Source: VBDM01 sp964430565 (GTDB lineage: Bacteria > Pseudomonadota > Gammaproteobacteria > Burkholderiales > SG8-39). From it: DNA of 64,000 nt. Shown piece after piece: positions 9,588 to 18,919 of the stretch (position 1 is the first letter of the stretch; each line of letters begins with the position of its first letter). The translations under genes and the position numbers were made by a program. The stretch covers positions 1 to 64,000 of the forward strand of contig CAYSFD010000052.1 in assembly GCA_964430565.1 (NCBI GenBank), written 5' to 3'. The notes beneath the pieces were generated by a model. It did no database searches. It saw only the letters and a list, made by a program, of their open reading frames with translations, and was not told the DNA's origin.

Positions 9588-10430
9588 ATGAGCGACCTCT
9601 ACGGATTTGACGCCTACGCGCCTCGCGACATCGCCGAGCGCGTCGAGAACGTCGGCGTCGCCAAGGCGCGGCTGCCGTTCCTTTCGCTGGCGATGCTGGG
9701 CATGCTGGCGGGCGCCTTCATCGGCCTGGGGGCGATGGTTTTCACGCTGGTGACCAGCGACGCCACGCTCGGCTTCGCCGCGGCGCGCGTGCTCGGCGGT
9801 GTCACCTTCTCGCTCGGGCTGGTCCTGGTGATCGTCGCCGGGGCTGAACTCTTCACCGGCAATAACCTTATCGCGATGGCCTGGGCCGAAGGGAAAGTCT
9901 CGACGCTCGAAGTCCTGCGCAACTGGACAGTCGTCTGCGTCGCCAACTTCGTCGGCGCAGCGGGGCTGGCGGTAATCGTGTTTCTCTCCGGGCACCTCGG
10001 CATGAACGGCGGCGCGGTGGCGCTGCAGGCGGTGAAGATCGCCGCCGCCAAGGCCGCGCTGCCCAGCGTCGAGGCGTTCTATAGCGGTGTGATGTGTAAC
10101 ATCCTGGTGTGCATGGCGGTGTGGATGGCCTTCGCGGGCCGCAGCGTCATCGACAAAGCGGTCGCCATCGTGTTCCCGATCTCGGCGTTCGTCGCCGCGG
10201 GCTTCGAGCACAGCATCGCGAACATGTATTTCTTTCCGATCGCCATGCTGCAGCAGGCCTACTCACCGCTCGCCGCGCCCGGTGTCGAGCTGATCGACGC
10301 CGCGCACATGTTGCGCAACCTCGCCTTTGTCATTGCCGGCAACATCGTCGGCGGCAGCGTGCTGGTCGCGCTGGTTTATCACATCATCTATCGCCGCGGC
10401 GCCGCGGCGAAGCCCGACGATCGCAATTAG
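9588..10430 (+). CDS. Formate/nitrite transporter (FNT) family channel
   Basis: Pentameric inner-membrane anion channel of the FocA/NirC family, 280 residues with six hydrophobic segments. Family signatures visible are AGAELFTGNNL (about residues 84-94), the central MCNILVCMAVWMA and AAGFEHSIANMYF (about 203-215), where the central-pore histidine lies in GFEHS. FNT members carry formate, nitrite, lactate or hydrosulfide. The gene ends 4 bases before O-acetylhomoserine sulfhydrylase, which consumes sulfide, so a hydrosulfide channel is a reasonable hypothesis; no formate or nitrite enzymes are near. It follows the CoA-binding gene by 15 bases. Confidence 0.92.
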   Translation: MSDLYGFDAYAPRDIAERVENVGVAKARLPFLSLAMLGMLAGAFIGLGAMVFTLVTSDATLGFAAARVLGGVTFSLGLVLVIVAGAELFTGNNLIAMAWAEGKVSTLEVLRNWTVVCVANFVGAAGLAVIVFLSGHLGMNGGAVALQAVKIAAAKAALPSVEAFYSGVMCNILVCMAVWMAFAGRSVIDKAVAIVFPISAFVAAGFEHSIANMYFFPIAMLQQAYSPLAAPGVELIDAAHMLRNLAFVIAGNIVGGSVLVALVYHIIYRRGAAAKPDDRN

Positions 10431-10434
10431 CATC

Positions 10435-11736
10435 ATGGCGGATCGCAAGTTCGGCATCGAGACTCTCGCGCTGCACGCGGGGCAGATCCCCGATGCGGCG
10501 ACGGGCTCGCGCGCCGTGCCGCTGTACCAGACCACCTCTTACGTGTTCGACTCGGCCGATCACGCCGCGAGCCTGTTCAACCTGCAGACCTTCGGCAACG
10601 TCTATACGCGCCTTTCCAATCCAACGACCGCGGTGCTCGAGGAGCGCGTCGCCGCGCTCGAAGGCGGGCGCGCCGCGGTCGCCACGGCTACCGGGCAGGC
10701 AGCCGAGATGACGGCAATTCTCACCCTTTGCGAAGCGGGCGATCACATCGTTTCCGCCTCGACGCTCTACGGCGGCACCTACACGCTGCTCGAAGTGAAT
10801 CTGCGCAAGCTCGGCATAGACACCACCTTCGTCAACCCCGACGACCCGGAGAATTTCCGGCGCGCGATAAAAAAGAATACGAAGATTCTTTACGCCGAAA
10901 CGCTCGGCAACCCGCTCATAAACATCGTGGACATCGAGGCAGTCGCCAAAATCGCGCGCGACGCGGGCGTCCCGTTCATGATCGACAACACCGTGCCCTC
11001 GCCCTACCTGTGCCGGCCGTTCGAGTGGGGCGCGGACATCGTGGTGCATTCGGCCACCAAATATATCGGAGGCCACGGCACCACCATGGGCGGGCTGATC
11101 GTGGAGTCGGGCAAGTTCCCCTGGGCGGACGAGAACATCCGCGACAAGTTTCCCGGCATGCACGAGCCTTCGCGCGGTTACCACGGCGTGCGCTTCTACG
11201 AGACTTTCGGGGATTTCGGCTACACCATGCGCGCACGCATGGAGACGCTGCGCACCTTCGGCCCCACGCTTTCGCCTTTCAACGCCTGGCTGCTGCTGCA
11301 GGGCCTGGAAACGCTACCGGTCAGAATGGAGCGGCACTGCGAGAACGCGCTCGCGGTGGCGACGTTCCTCCAGGATCATCCGCGCGTGGCCTGGGTCAAC
11401 TATCCGGGACTTGCCGGCAACAAGTACCACAAGCTCGCGACGAAATATCTGCCAAAGGGCGCGAGCGGCCTGCTGAACTTCGGCGTCAAGGGCGGAGCGA
11501 AGGCCGGAGAGAAATTCATCGAGGCGGCGACCTTCATGAGCCATCTCGCCAACATCGGCGACGCCAAGACGCTTATCATCCATCCGGCCTCGACCACGCA
11601 CCGGCAGATGTCGGAAGATGAGCAGGCAAAGGCCGGTGTCACGCCCGACATGGTGCGCATCTCGGTCGGGCTGGAGACGCTGGATGACATTCTCTGGGAC
11701 ATCGACAATGCGCTTTCACTGGCTGCAAGAACCTAG
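10435..11736 (+). CDS. metY: O-acetylhomoserine sulfhydrylase (aminocarboxypropyltransferase)
   Basis: PLP enzyme of the Cys/Met-metabolism family, 433 residues, converting O-acetylhomoserine plus sulfide to homocysteine in the cytoplasm. The PLP lysine is in HSATKYIGGHG; the N-terminus GIETLALHAGQ and the insertion MHEPSRGYHG are typical of the sulfhydrylase branch rather than cystathionine gamma-synthase. The start at 10435, 4 bases after the FNT stop, fits the family length; an in-frame upstream start lies inside the channel gene. Tight spacing implies co-transcription with the FNT and CoA-binding genes. A cystathionine beta-lyase homologue is encoded separately at 51164-52339. Confidence 0.93.
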   Translation: MADRKFGIETLALHAGQIPDAATGSRAVPLYQTTSYVFDSADHAASLFNLQTFGNVYTRLSNPTTAVLEERVAALEGGRAAVATATGQAAEMTAILTLCEAGDHIVSASTLYGGTYTLLEVNLRKLGIDTTFVNPDDPENFRRAIKKNTKILYAETLGNPLINIVDIEAVAKIARDAGVPFMIDNTVPSPYLCRPFEWGADIVVHSATKYIGGHGTTMGGLIVESGKFPWADENIRDKFPGMHEPSRGYHGVRFYETFGDFGYTMRARMETLRTFGPTLSPFNAWLLLQGLETLPVRMERHCENALAVATFLQDHPRVAWVNYPGLAGNKYHKLATKYLPKGASGLLNFGVKGGAKAGEKFIEAATFMSHLANIGDAKTLIIHPASTTHRQMSEDEQAKAGVTPDMVRISVGLETLDDILWDIDNALSLAART

Positions 11737-11763
11737 ACGCATGGCCGCCACAGAGGAGAACCA

Positions 11764-12843
11764 ATGCTGAGCTACGACATCGTCGAGCACGGCAAGCCGT
11801 TGCAGAAGGCGCTGCGGGAAACGCCGAGGCCACAGGGCACCGAAGTGCTGGTGCGGGTAACGCGATGCGGCGTGTGCCACACCGATCTGCACCTGTGGGA
11901 GGGCTACTTCGATCTGGGCGGCGGCCGGAAGTTCTACGTCAAGGACCGCGGGCAGGTGCCGCCGATCACGCTCGGGCACGAGCCTTACGGCGTGGTCGAG
12001 GCGATCGGCCCGGAGGCGCACAGCGCCGACCCGGGCGTCGCCATAGGCTGGAAAGGCATCGTCTATCCCTGGATCGGCTGCGGCGAATGCGCGGTGTGCC
12101 GCGCGGGCCAGGACAACTACTGCCTCGCGCCGCGCTTCATCGGCGCGGGGAAGCCGGGTGCCTACGCGACGCATATCCTCGTGCCGCACCCGAAATATCT
12201 AGTCGAGGCCGACGGCGTGGAGCCTTCGTTCGCGGCGACGCTTGCCTGCTCCGGACTTACCGCCTACAGCGCGGCGAAAAAGCTGCAACCGGTCGGCGCG
12301 GACGATTGGGTCGCGGTGATCGGCTGCGGGGGCCTCGGCCTGATGGGCCTTTCGATTCTCTCGGTCATGGGTGCGGGGAACATAGTCGCTTGCGACATTG
12401 ACCCGGCGAAGCTCGAAGCGGCAAAGCGACTGGGCGCTGGCGCAACCGTGGACACGCGCGCCCCGGACGCGGCGAAGCAGGTGCAGAAAATCTCCGGCGG
12501 AGGCGCCGCGGGAACGATCGACTTTGTCGGCGTCAGCGCGACTGCGAGCCTCGGTGTGGCCGCGCTGCGCAAGGGCGGGCGCTACGTCCTGGTCGGCCTG
12601 ATGGGGGGCGAGCTTAACCTTGGCCTCGTCGCGATCGCCCAGCGCGCGATCAGCGTGACCGGCAGCTACGTGGGCACGCTGGAGGAGCTGAAGGAGGTGG
12701 TGGCGCTCGCGAGAAGCGGCAGGCTTCCGATGCCGCCCATCGAGACCCGGCCCGCGGCGGAGATCAACCGCACCCTGGAAGATCTCAAGGCCGGTAAAAT
12801 CCTTGGGCGCGCGGTTCTCGAATTCGAGACCACCAGCGCTTGA
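11764..12843 (+). CDS. Zinc-dependent alcohol dehydrogenase
   Basis: Medium-chain dehydrogenase/reductase of 359 residues. The catalytic zinc ligands are in CGVCHTDLHLWEG (about residue 38) and in the LGHEPYG motif (H about 73); the structural zinc site is GCGECAVCRAGQDNYC. The cofactor-binding motif GCGGLGLMG followed by CDID indicates NAD. A Shine-Dalgarno GAGGAG precedes the ATG. Substrate is not evident; an insertion GGGRKFYVKDRGQ between the two catalytic-zinc motifs is seen in a subgroup of bacterial ADHs. It follows metY by 27 bases and is followed closely by gamma-glutamyltransferase, so it may be in the same transcript. Confidence 0.9.
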   Translation: MLSYDIVEHGKPLQKALRETPRPQGTEVLVRVTRCGVCHTDLHLWEGYFDLGGGRKFYVKDRGQVPPITLGHEPYGVVEAIGPEAHSADPGVAIGWKGIVYPWIGCGECAVCRAGQDNYCLAPRFIGAGKPGAYATHILVPHPKYLVEADGVEPSFAATLACSGLTAYSAAKKLQPVGADDWVAVIGCGGLGLMGLSILSVMGAGNIVACDIDPAKLEAAKRLGAGATVDTRAPDAAKQVQKISGGGAAGTIDFVGVSATASLGVAALRKGGRYVLVGLMGGELNLGLVAIAQRAISVTGSYVGTLEELKEVVALARSGRLPMPPIETRPAAEINRTLEDLKAGKILGRAVLEFETTSA

Positions 12844-12872
12844 GCACACCGCAGATTTCTCGCAGGACATTC

Positions 12873-14477
12873 ATGCTCGCACCCCGCAAAGCGCCCCTGG
12901 ATTTTTCTTCGCCCTATGCGACGCGCCGCCGCCCTACCCTCGCGCGGAACGTCGTCTCCACTTCGCAGCCGCTCGCCGCGCAAGCGGGCCTGAGGATGCT
13001 GCTCGCGGGCGGCAACGCGGTCGACGCAGCGCTCGCCGCCGCGATCACGCTCACCGTCGTCGAACCGATCTCGAACGGCATCGGCAGCGATGCCTTTGCC
13101 ATACTCTGGGACGGAAAACAATTGCACGGCCTGAACGCCTCGGGGCGCTCGCCCGCAGCGTGGAGCCCGGAATACTTCAAAGGCCACAAGGCCATGCCTG
13201 TGCGCGGCTGGAACAGCGTGTCGGTTCCGGGCTGCGTTTCGGCGTGGGTGGAGCTTTCGCAGCGCTTCGGCAAGCTTCCCTTCCCAAAGCTCTTCGAGCC
13301 GGCGATCGAGTACGCGGCGAACGGCTTTCCAGTTTCGCCTTTCGTCGCCGAGCGCTGGGACCCGCAGGTACCGGAGCTGCGCGGCCAGCCCGGCTTCGCC
13401 GAAGCCTTTCTGCCCGGAGGACGCGCGCCGCGCGCGGGGGAGATCTTCCGTTTCTCCGATCAGGCGAGGACACTGGAGAAGATCGCCGCTACGAAAGGCG
13501 AAGCGTTCTACCGCGGCGAACTCGCCGACAAGCTCGAAGCGCATGCCAAGGCGAACGGCGGCGCGATGGCGCGCGAGGATCTCGCCGCGCACGTGAACGA
13601 CTGGGTGGGCACGATCAGCCAGGACTACCGCGGTCTCACCGTCCACGAAATCCCGCCGAACTGCCAGGGCATTGTGTGCCTCATGGCGCTTGGCATCCTC
13701 TCGAATTTCGATGTCGCCGATCATCCGATCGATTCCGCCGACAGCGTACACCTGCAGATCGAGGCGGTGAAGCTCGCGTTTGCGGACGCCTACCGCTTCG
13801 TCGGTGATCTTAAGGCGATGCAGATCACGCCGAAACAGCTCCTCGATCCGGACTACCTCGCCTCGCGCGCCAAGCTCATTAACAGGAGGCGCGCGCAGGA
13901 TTTCGGCCACGGCTCGCCGCCCACTGGCGGCACGGTCTATCTCACGGCCGCTGACGCAAGCGGCATGATGGTGTCGATGATCCAGTCGAACTTCATGGGT
14001 TTCGGCTCGGGCGTCGTGGTGCCTGGCACCGGAATCAGCCTGCAGAACCGCGGCTCGGGTTTCGTTCTCACGCCCGGCCATCCCAACCAGGTCGCCCCGA
14101 GGAAGCGCCCGTTTCAGACGATCATCCCGGGATTCGTCACGAAGAACGGCGTCCCCGTCATGAGCTTCGGCCTCATGGGCGGCAGCATGCAACCGCAGGG
14201 CCACACGCAGATGATAGTGCGCATGGCTGACTACGGCCAGGGACCGCAGGGCGCGATCGACGGGCCGCGATTTCGCATCGTTCAGGGCCTGGAGGTCAGC
14301 TTCGAGGACGAGTGGCCTAGCGAAACGATCGAGGAGCTTGCGCGCCGCGGTCATCGCGTGATGAAGCTGCCCGAGGATTACAACGCCTTCGGCTGCGCGC
14401 AGATCGCGCATCGGCTCGAGGACGGTTATCTCTGCGCGTCGGACGCGAGGCGCGACAGCCTGCCGGTAGGATTCTGA
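12873..14477 (+). CDS. Gamma-glutamyltransferase family protein
   Basis: Ntn-hydrolase of the GGT family, 534 residues from the chosen ATG. Family blocks are GGNAVDAALAAAI near the N-terminus, the probable autoprocessing/nucleophile threonine in GGTVYLTAAD, and GLMGGSMQPQGH near the C-terminus. There is no signal peptide, unlike periplasmic E. coli GGT, so it is probably cytosolic; such homologues often act on small gamma-glutamyl or acyl compounds. A TTG at 12840 overlaps the previous stop and would add 11 residues, but the ATG at 12873 has AGGA at a good distance. Same strand as the alcohol dehydrogenase. Confidence 0.87.
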   Translation: MLAPRKAPLDFSSPYATRRRPTLARNVVSTSQPLAAQAGLRMLLAGGNAVDAALAAAITLTVVEPISNGIGSDAFAILWDGKQLHGLNASGRSPAAWSPEYFKGHKAMPVRGWNSVSVPGCVSAWVELSQRFGKLPFPKLFEPAIEYAANGFPVSPFVAERWDPQVPELRGQPGFAEAFLPGGRAPRAGEIFRFSDQARTLEKIAATKGEAFYRGELADKLEAHAKANGGAMAREDLAAHVNDWVGTISQDYRGLTVHEIPPNCQGIVCLMALGILSNFDVADHPIDSADSVHLQIEAVKLAFADAYRFVGDLKAMQITPKQLLDPDYLASRAKLINRRRAQDFGHGSPPTGGTVYLTAADASGMMVSMIQSNFMGFGSGVVVPGTGISLQNRGSGFVLTPGHPNQVAPRKRPFQTIIPGFVTKNGVPVMSFGLMGGSMQPQGHTQMIVRMADYGQGPQGAIDGPRFRIVQGLEVSFEDEWPSETIEELARRGHRVMKLPEDYNAFGCAQIAHRLEDGYLCASDARRDSLPVGF

Positions 14478-14563
14478 CTGCGAACCCGCGCCGATTCGCT
14501 CACAGGGCGCTTACGCGCGGGTTACGCGGGCGGTAGACCCCGCCGATAGGGTCTGAGCGGACC

Positions 14564-15520
14564 TTACTCCGGATCGATCTTCGCCTCCTTCACCATCTGC
14601 GCCCAGCGCTCGATCTCGCGCGCGGAGAACGCGGCAAGCTCGGCCGGGGTGCTGGTGCGGATCTCGAATCCCTGGCTGACGAGGTTGCGCTTGAAGTCTT
14701 CGCGCTCGGCAGCAGCGCGCGCCGCCTGGTAGAGCGCCTGGACGATCGCAGGGTCGGTGCCCTTGGGAACGTACAGGCCGAAAAACACGATCAGCTCGAA
14801 CCCGGGAATCGTGTCCGCGAGCGGCGGCACGCCGGGCAGGACGGGCGATTCCTTCAACGACGTGACCGCGAGCGGGCGTACGCTGCCTCCCCGGATCTGG
14901 CCGAGGACGGCAGAGACATCCACGGCCATCACCGGCACGCGCCCAGCGACGACGTCGGTAAGCGCCTGTGGCGGACTCTTGTAGGAGACGTTGGTCATGC
15001 CGAGCCCGAGCCGGTCGGAGAGGATGCGGCTCGGGATGATGTTGCCGGCGGTTCCCGAGGCGTAGAAGAGCTTGCCGCGGTTCTCCTTCGCGTAAGCGAC
15101 GAACTCGGCCATGTTCTTCGCCGGTATGCTCGGGTGGACGACCACGACCTGCGGGATGGTGCCGAGGCCGATGACGGCGTCGAAGTCGGTGCGCGGGTTG
15201 TAGTTGAGCTGCTTGAACAGCGCCGGGTTGGCGGAAATCACCGTGGTCGCGCCGGCGAGGACGGTATAGCCGTCCGGCGCCGCCTTGGCGACGTGCTCTG
15301 CGGCAATCTTGCCCACCGCGCCGACCTTGTTGTCGATCAACACCGGCTGCTTCATGCTGGCCGACATGCTATCGGTGAGTGGCCGCACGAGGTTGTCGGT
15401 GGCCGTGCCCGGCGCGAACGGCACCACGATGCGGATCGGCTTTGTCGGATACGTCTGCGCCGCCGCCGGCTGGGCGAACGTGAACGCGGCGAGGACCAGC
15501 AGCACTTTGCGCATCAACAT
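14564..15520 (-). CDS. Bug/TctC-family periplasmic solute-binding protein
   Basis: Tripartite tricarboxylate transporter receptor of 318 residues. A clear signal peptide ends at AAAQ (about residue 20), followed by the family hallmark YPTKPIRIVVPFAPGTATDN. The AAAGPDGYT-like signature appears as KAAPDGYTVLAG. As in most betaproteobacteria, no tctA or tctB membrane genes are adjacent, so this is an orphan receptor; ligand unknown, typically a carboxylate. The start at 15520 is set by AAGGA four bases upstream; a second in-frame ATG lies two codons further in. Convergent with the GGT gene. Confidence 0.92.
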   Translation of the reverse strand: MLMRKVLLVLAAFTFAQPAAAQTYPTKPIRIVVPFAPGTATDNLVRPLTDSMSASMKQPVLIDNKVGAVGKIAAEHVAKAAPDGYTVLAGATTVISANPALFKQLNYNPRTDFDAVIGLGTIPQVVVVHPSIPAKNMAEFVAYAKENRGKLFYASGTAGNIIPSRILSDRLGLGMTNVSYKSPPQALTDVVAGRVPVMAVDVSAVLGQIRGGSVRPLAVTSLKESPVLPGVPPLADTIPGFELIVFFGLYVPKGTDPAIVQALYQAARAAAEREDFKRNLVSQGFEIRTSTPAELAAFSAREIERWAQMVKEAKIDPE

Positions 15521-15609
15521 GAGTTCCTTCTCCCTTGATTGGAATAGCGCCAGCGTAGCGTGGCTTGGCGGCGCGTGCAACGCGAATGCAGGTTGCCGGG
15601 CGTCCGGCG

Positions 15610-16557
15610 CTACGGCGCCCGCCCGGTTGTCACCCCCGACTCGGTCAGGCGGAAGGCCATCAGGTCTTCCCCGATGGCAAGCGGGCCGTCATAGGTCTTG
15701 CGAGCCATGGCGAGCACCTCCTCCTCCTTGACGGGCGGCACCGCTGGCGTGCCCAGCAGCACGAAGTGGTAGAAAACCGCCAGCTTCGGCTTCGCCCGGC
15801 TGAAGACCACTCCCGCTTCCTCGGGCTTGGTGTGGTGCGCGAGGATCACCTTGTAGACGGGATTGGCGAGGAGCGGCTCGCGCACGGCGGCGACCTGGTG
15901 GATGAGAAGGTCGACCCCGGTGGCATGGCGGATCAGGTTCTCGCTGAACTTCGTGTCGCCGGAGATGACCACCGAGCGCCCGCCGTAGTCGACGCGAAAA
16001 CCGAACGCGGGCTTGATGAGCTCCCCGTGGTCCACCTCGAAGGCGGTGACCTTCACCCCGGCATGGTCGTACACCACCCCCTCGCCGAACTCCTGGACTT
16101 CGACGCGTACGTTGGCCCTGTCGAGGTTCTGGTCCTTCACCCGGGTATCGACGTCCCACTCATAGGCACGCGACAGGTGCTCCATCATGTTCTTCGTGCC
16201 CTGCGGCCCCCACACGCGGAAAGGCCCTTTGCGCTGCGCGTAGGCGGCCTCCAGCCAGCCCGTGAGCCAGAGATCCGGGATGCCGACGACGTGGTCGGAG
16301 TGCAGGTGCGTGAGGAAGAGCTTGTCCGCCTCGCCGAGCCGCACGCGCGCCTGGAGCAGCCGCTGCGTGACGCCGCGACCGCTGTCGAACAGCAGCGTTT
16401 GCCCGCCCGCCTGCACGAGCACCGCGGGTCCGAATCGGGTAGCCGAGGGAAACGGAGTGCCGGTGCCGAGAAGGATCACGCGTATCTCGGCCGGCTGCCC
16501 CCACGCCGTGCTGGCGGCGAGGAGGAAAAGGGTGAGCATAGTGCGCAGCATAGTCAT
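15610..16557 (-). CDS. Exported MBL-fold metallohydrolase (RNase Z/arylsulfatase-like)
   Basis: Metallo-beta-lactamase-fold protein of 315 residues with an N-terminal signal peptide (cleavage about residue 20, after AWG). The metal site is intact: THLHSDHVVGIPD supplies the HxHxDH set, and SGDTKF and LAHHTKPEE supply later ligands. The N-terminal LLGTGTPFPS is typical of the RNase Z-like branch, but the signal peptide argues against tRNA processing and for a periplasmic hydrolase; related proteins are annotated as arylsulfatases. It lies 89 bases upstream of the Bug receptor gene on the same strand and may share its transcript. Confidence 0.87.
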   Translation of the reverse strand: MTMLRTMLTLFLLAASTAWGQPAEIRVILLGTGTPFPSATRFGPAVLVQAGGQTLLFDSGRGVTQRLLQARVRLGEADKLFLTHLHSDHVVGIPDLWLTGWLEAAYAQRKGPFRVWGPQGTKNMMEHLSRAYEWDVDTRVKDQNLDRANVRVEVQEFGEGVVYDHAGVKVTAFEVDHGELIKPAFGFRVDYGGRSVVISGDTKFSENLIRHATGVDLLIHQVAAVREPLLANPVYKVILAHHTKPEEAGVVFSRAKPKLAVFYHFVLLGTPAVPPVKEEEVLAMARKTYDGPLAIGEDLMAFRLTESGVTTGRAP

Positions 16558-16644
16558 CGCTCCTTTGCGTGTTTCAGGTTCACTCGTTGCCCTTGATCCC
16601 AGCCTGCTTCACCACCGAAGACCGCAAGCGGGCGCCGATCGCGC

Positions 16645-17070
16645 CTATGGAGACGACCGAGGAGCCGTTTTGTCCTTTTGCTCCAGCGCCCGGACCAGGG
16701 CCTCGCGCGCGAGCAAGTTGGCGGCGGCATTGTCGACCGTCTGATATTTGTGCATGATGCCGCGGACGGAATCGAAGCCGGTTCGATCCAGTCGCCCTTG
16801 CTCGTAGAATAAGGCGGCCGTGAGCATGATGCCCGCGCCTTCGATGACAGGCCCTTGGCTGATCACCGGAGCAGCGGCAACCTTCTCGAAGTACCGCGCA
16901 TAATATTCCGACCACTTCATCCGCCCCGATTTGGCAAGGGGCTCGTTGCTTCGGACCCAGTTATCGACTTCCTGTATGTCGTAGGTCTCATCGAACATCG
17001 CGCAGCTTGAGAGCGCGAGCGTCAGAATAACGGCCGCGATGGGCGTGATCTTGCCTCGGAAGCGGTTCAT
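16645..17070 (-). CDS. Small predicted lipoprotein, unrecognised
   Basis: A 141-residue protein with a type II signal peptide: a basic N-terminus MNRFRGK, a hydrophobic stretch and the lipobox LSSC (Cys about residue 23). The mature part is predicted helical and amphipathic, with no motif I recognise. It lies upstream of the MBL hydrolase on the same strand with an 87-base gap. Function unknown; probably anchored in a membrane facing the periplasm. Confidence 0.72.
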   Translation of the reverse strand: MNRFRGKITPIAAVILTLALSSCAMFDETYDIQEVDNWVRSNEPLAKSGRMKWSEYYARYFEKVAAAPVISQGPVIEGAGIMLTAALFYEQGRLDRTGFDSVRGIMHKYQTVDNAAANLLAREALVRALEQKDKTAPRSSP

Positions 17071-17211
17071 CGGAGTCCTTATGGTAACTCACCGGCTATG
17101 GCGCTACGCAGCGCGGGTAAAATGCTTCGAATGAACGCGCAGGCCGCTGTTTCGACTTTGCGTCCCCGGCGCTGACCGCAGATCCAATCCAACTGAGAGG
17201 GCAATCCGTTC

Positions 17212-17832
17212 ATGCTGAAACTCTGGGGCAGGATCAACTCGATCAATGTGCAGAAGGTGCTGTGGGCGCTAGAAGAGCTGAAAGTTCCCTACGAGCGCAC
17301 CGACGCCGGTCTGCAGTTTGGCGTTGTCAACGAGCCCTTCTACCGCAGGATGAACCCAAACGGCCGTGTGCCGACGATAGAGGACGACGGTTTCGTGCTG
17401 TGGGAATCGAACGCGATCGTGCGCTATCTATCGTCGAAGCACGGCGCAGGGACGCTCTGGCCGAACGATCCCCGACAGCGAGCCGATTCCGACCGCTGGA
17501 TGGACTGGGCCACGAGCACCGTCGCGCCGGCGCTGACGCCGATTTTCTGGGGCCTCATCCGCACGCCGCCCGAAAAGCGCAACATGGCGACCATCGAGGC
17601 CGGCGCGGAGAAGGTCGCACAGGCGTTCCAGGTGCTCGAGCAGAGCCTCGAAGGGCGCGACTATGTCTGTGGGAAATCCTTCACCATGGGCGATATACCG
17701 CTCGGCACCTTCGTCTACCGCTGGTACGCGTTGGCGGTGAAGCGGCCGACACTGGCCAGGGTCGAGGCGTATTACCAGCGACTGCAGCAACGCCCGGCGT
17801 ACAAGAAACACGTCATGCTCCCGCTCAGTTGA
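17212..17832 (+). CDS. Glutathione S-transferase family protein
   Basis: A 206-residue cytosolic GST with the normal two-domain length. The N-terminal thioredoxin-like domain begins MLKLWGRINSINVQKVLWAL, with the glutathione-contacting cis-proline in GRVPTIED and the ES pair in LWESNAIVRYL. The helical C-terminal domain has the usual TMGDIPLGTF N-capping box. The serine/asparagine run SINVQK in the first helix is like the theta/beta-like bacterial class. Substrate unknown. It stands alone in forward orientation between reverse genes. Confidence 0.92.
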   Translation: MLKLWGRINSINVQKVLWALEELKVPYERTDAGLQFGVVNEPFYRRMNPNGRVPTIEDDGFVLWESNAIVRYLSSKHGAGTLWPNDPRQRADSDRWMDWATSTVAPALTPIFWGLIRTPPEKRNMATIEAGAEKVAQAFQVLEQSLEGRDYVCGKSFTMGDIPLGTFVYRWYALAVKRPTLARVEAYYQRLQQRPAYKKHVMLPLS

Positions 17833-17878
17833 CCGCGCAAGCGGGGGACGCGACCGAGCTTTGCGCGGGAGAGACCGA

Positions 17879-18919
17879 CTATTCAGCTGCCAAGGCGGCA
17901 AGCCGCGCATCGCGTTGGGATTTTTCCAGGCTACCCAAATCCCGTGCCCCCTCGTAAAAGGCTTTGAGATCGCCCTGCTTTTCCCCGAGGAGCGCGCGGA
18001 ACGCGGGAACGAGTTCGGCGTAGCTCGCGACGGAAACGAGCAGCGCGTTGTTCGCCCCGCGCGCGAACAGCCGATCGTAGCCGGCGAAGCCGCCCCAGGA
18101 GGTCTTCAGCGCGCCGTACTCGTCCTGCATCTCGGCGAACAGGCGCTGCTTTCCGGCGCGTTTTTCCTCCACTGAGGCGGGGCGCCCGTAGAAGTCCGAG
18201 AGCTTCGCGCGATACTTGAGCATGAAAGCGTTGAATTCGGAGCGCCTGCGGCGAGATTCTGTACTGGCCGCACGCTGCGCAGGTGTCCCCTCGCGGTCGA
18301 GCCAACGCCTCACCCCTTCCTCTTCGACCAATGACGCGAAGGATTCGTTGAACATCGTGTCGTCCTTGACGTAGACCGTCTGGTGAGCAAGCTCGTGAAA
18401 CACAATGCGCGCGACCTCCGGTTCCGGATACTGGATAAAGGTGGAAAGAACCGGATCGTCGAACCAACCGAGCGTCGAATACGCCGGCACGCCTCCGATA
18501 TATACGTCGTAGCCTTTTTCTGAGAACGCAGCGGCGTACTGCTGCGCCGCCTCCTCCGAATAATATCCGCGGTAGCTCACGCACCCTGCGAACGGAAAGC
18601 ACGATTCAAACGGCTTGACGGAAAATTCGGGCGCAGCGAACACGTTCCAGACCACGAAAGTCCGGCCGAGATCGGCGTAGCGGCGATAGCTGCCGTTATC
18701 GGGGAGTGCGAGCTCGCGGCTCGCGAACTCGCGAATGGCGAGCACCCGGGCCAGTTTCAAGCGGAGCGGCTCGGCGGTACCCGTTTCGCGGAGATGCTCC
18801 TCGATCGGCACGGCAAGGCGCATCAGCTCGAGGTGCCCGCTCACGGCCTGCGCGTAGTAGCCGATCGGGGCGCAGCCCGAAAGGAGAAGCAGGGCGCCGA
18901 GCGCCGGGAGCCGCGTCAT
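17879..18919 (-). CDS. Predicted zinc aminopeptidase lipoprotein (PF10023-like)
   Basis: A 346-residue protein with a lipoprotein signal (LLLLSGCAP; Cys about 16) and a metalloprotease motif HELAHQTVYVKDD followed by the downstream glutamate in FNESFASLVEEEG, a gluzincin arrangement. The motif and the region VAYSTLGWFDDP-like (GGVPAYSTLGWFDDPVL) match the putative aminopeptidase family PF10023 as I remember it. It should act at the periplasmic face. Its start overlaps the stop of the alpha/beta hydrolase gene by 4 bases (ATGA), so the two are translationally coupled. Confidence 0.85.
   Translation of the reverse strand: MTRLPALGALLLLSGCAPIGYYAQAVSGHLELMRLAVPIEEHLRETGTAEPLRLKLARVLAIREFASRELALPDNGSYRRYADLGRTFVVWNVFAAPEFSVKPFESCFPFAGCVSYRGYYSEEAAQQYAAAFSEKGYDVYIGGVPAYSTLGWFDDPVLSTFIQYPEPEVARIVFHELAHQTVYVKDDTMFNESFASLVEEEGVRRWLDREGTPAQRAASTESRRRRSEFNAFMLKYRAKLSDFYGRPASVEEKRAGKQRLFAEMQDEYGALKTSWGGFAGYDRLFARGANNALLVSVASYAELVPAFRALLGEKQGDLKAFYEGARDLGSLEKSQRDARLAALAAE

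Noticed and set aside
12666..14411. A 581-codon minus-strand frame over the gamma-glutamyltransferase gene
   Set aside because: The plus-strand frame has all GGT family motifs; the opposite frame is Arg/Ala-rich shadow sequence.
14535..14556. Inverted repeat AGACCC/GGGTCT between the convergent GGT and Bug genes
   Set aside because: Six-base stem without T-tract; could be a bidirectional terminator but evidence is too thin.
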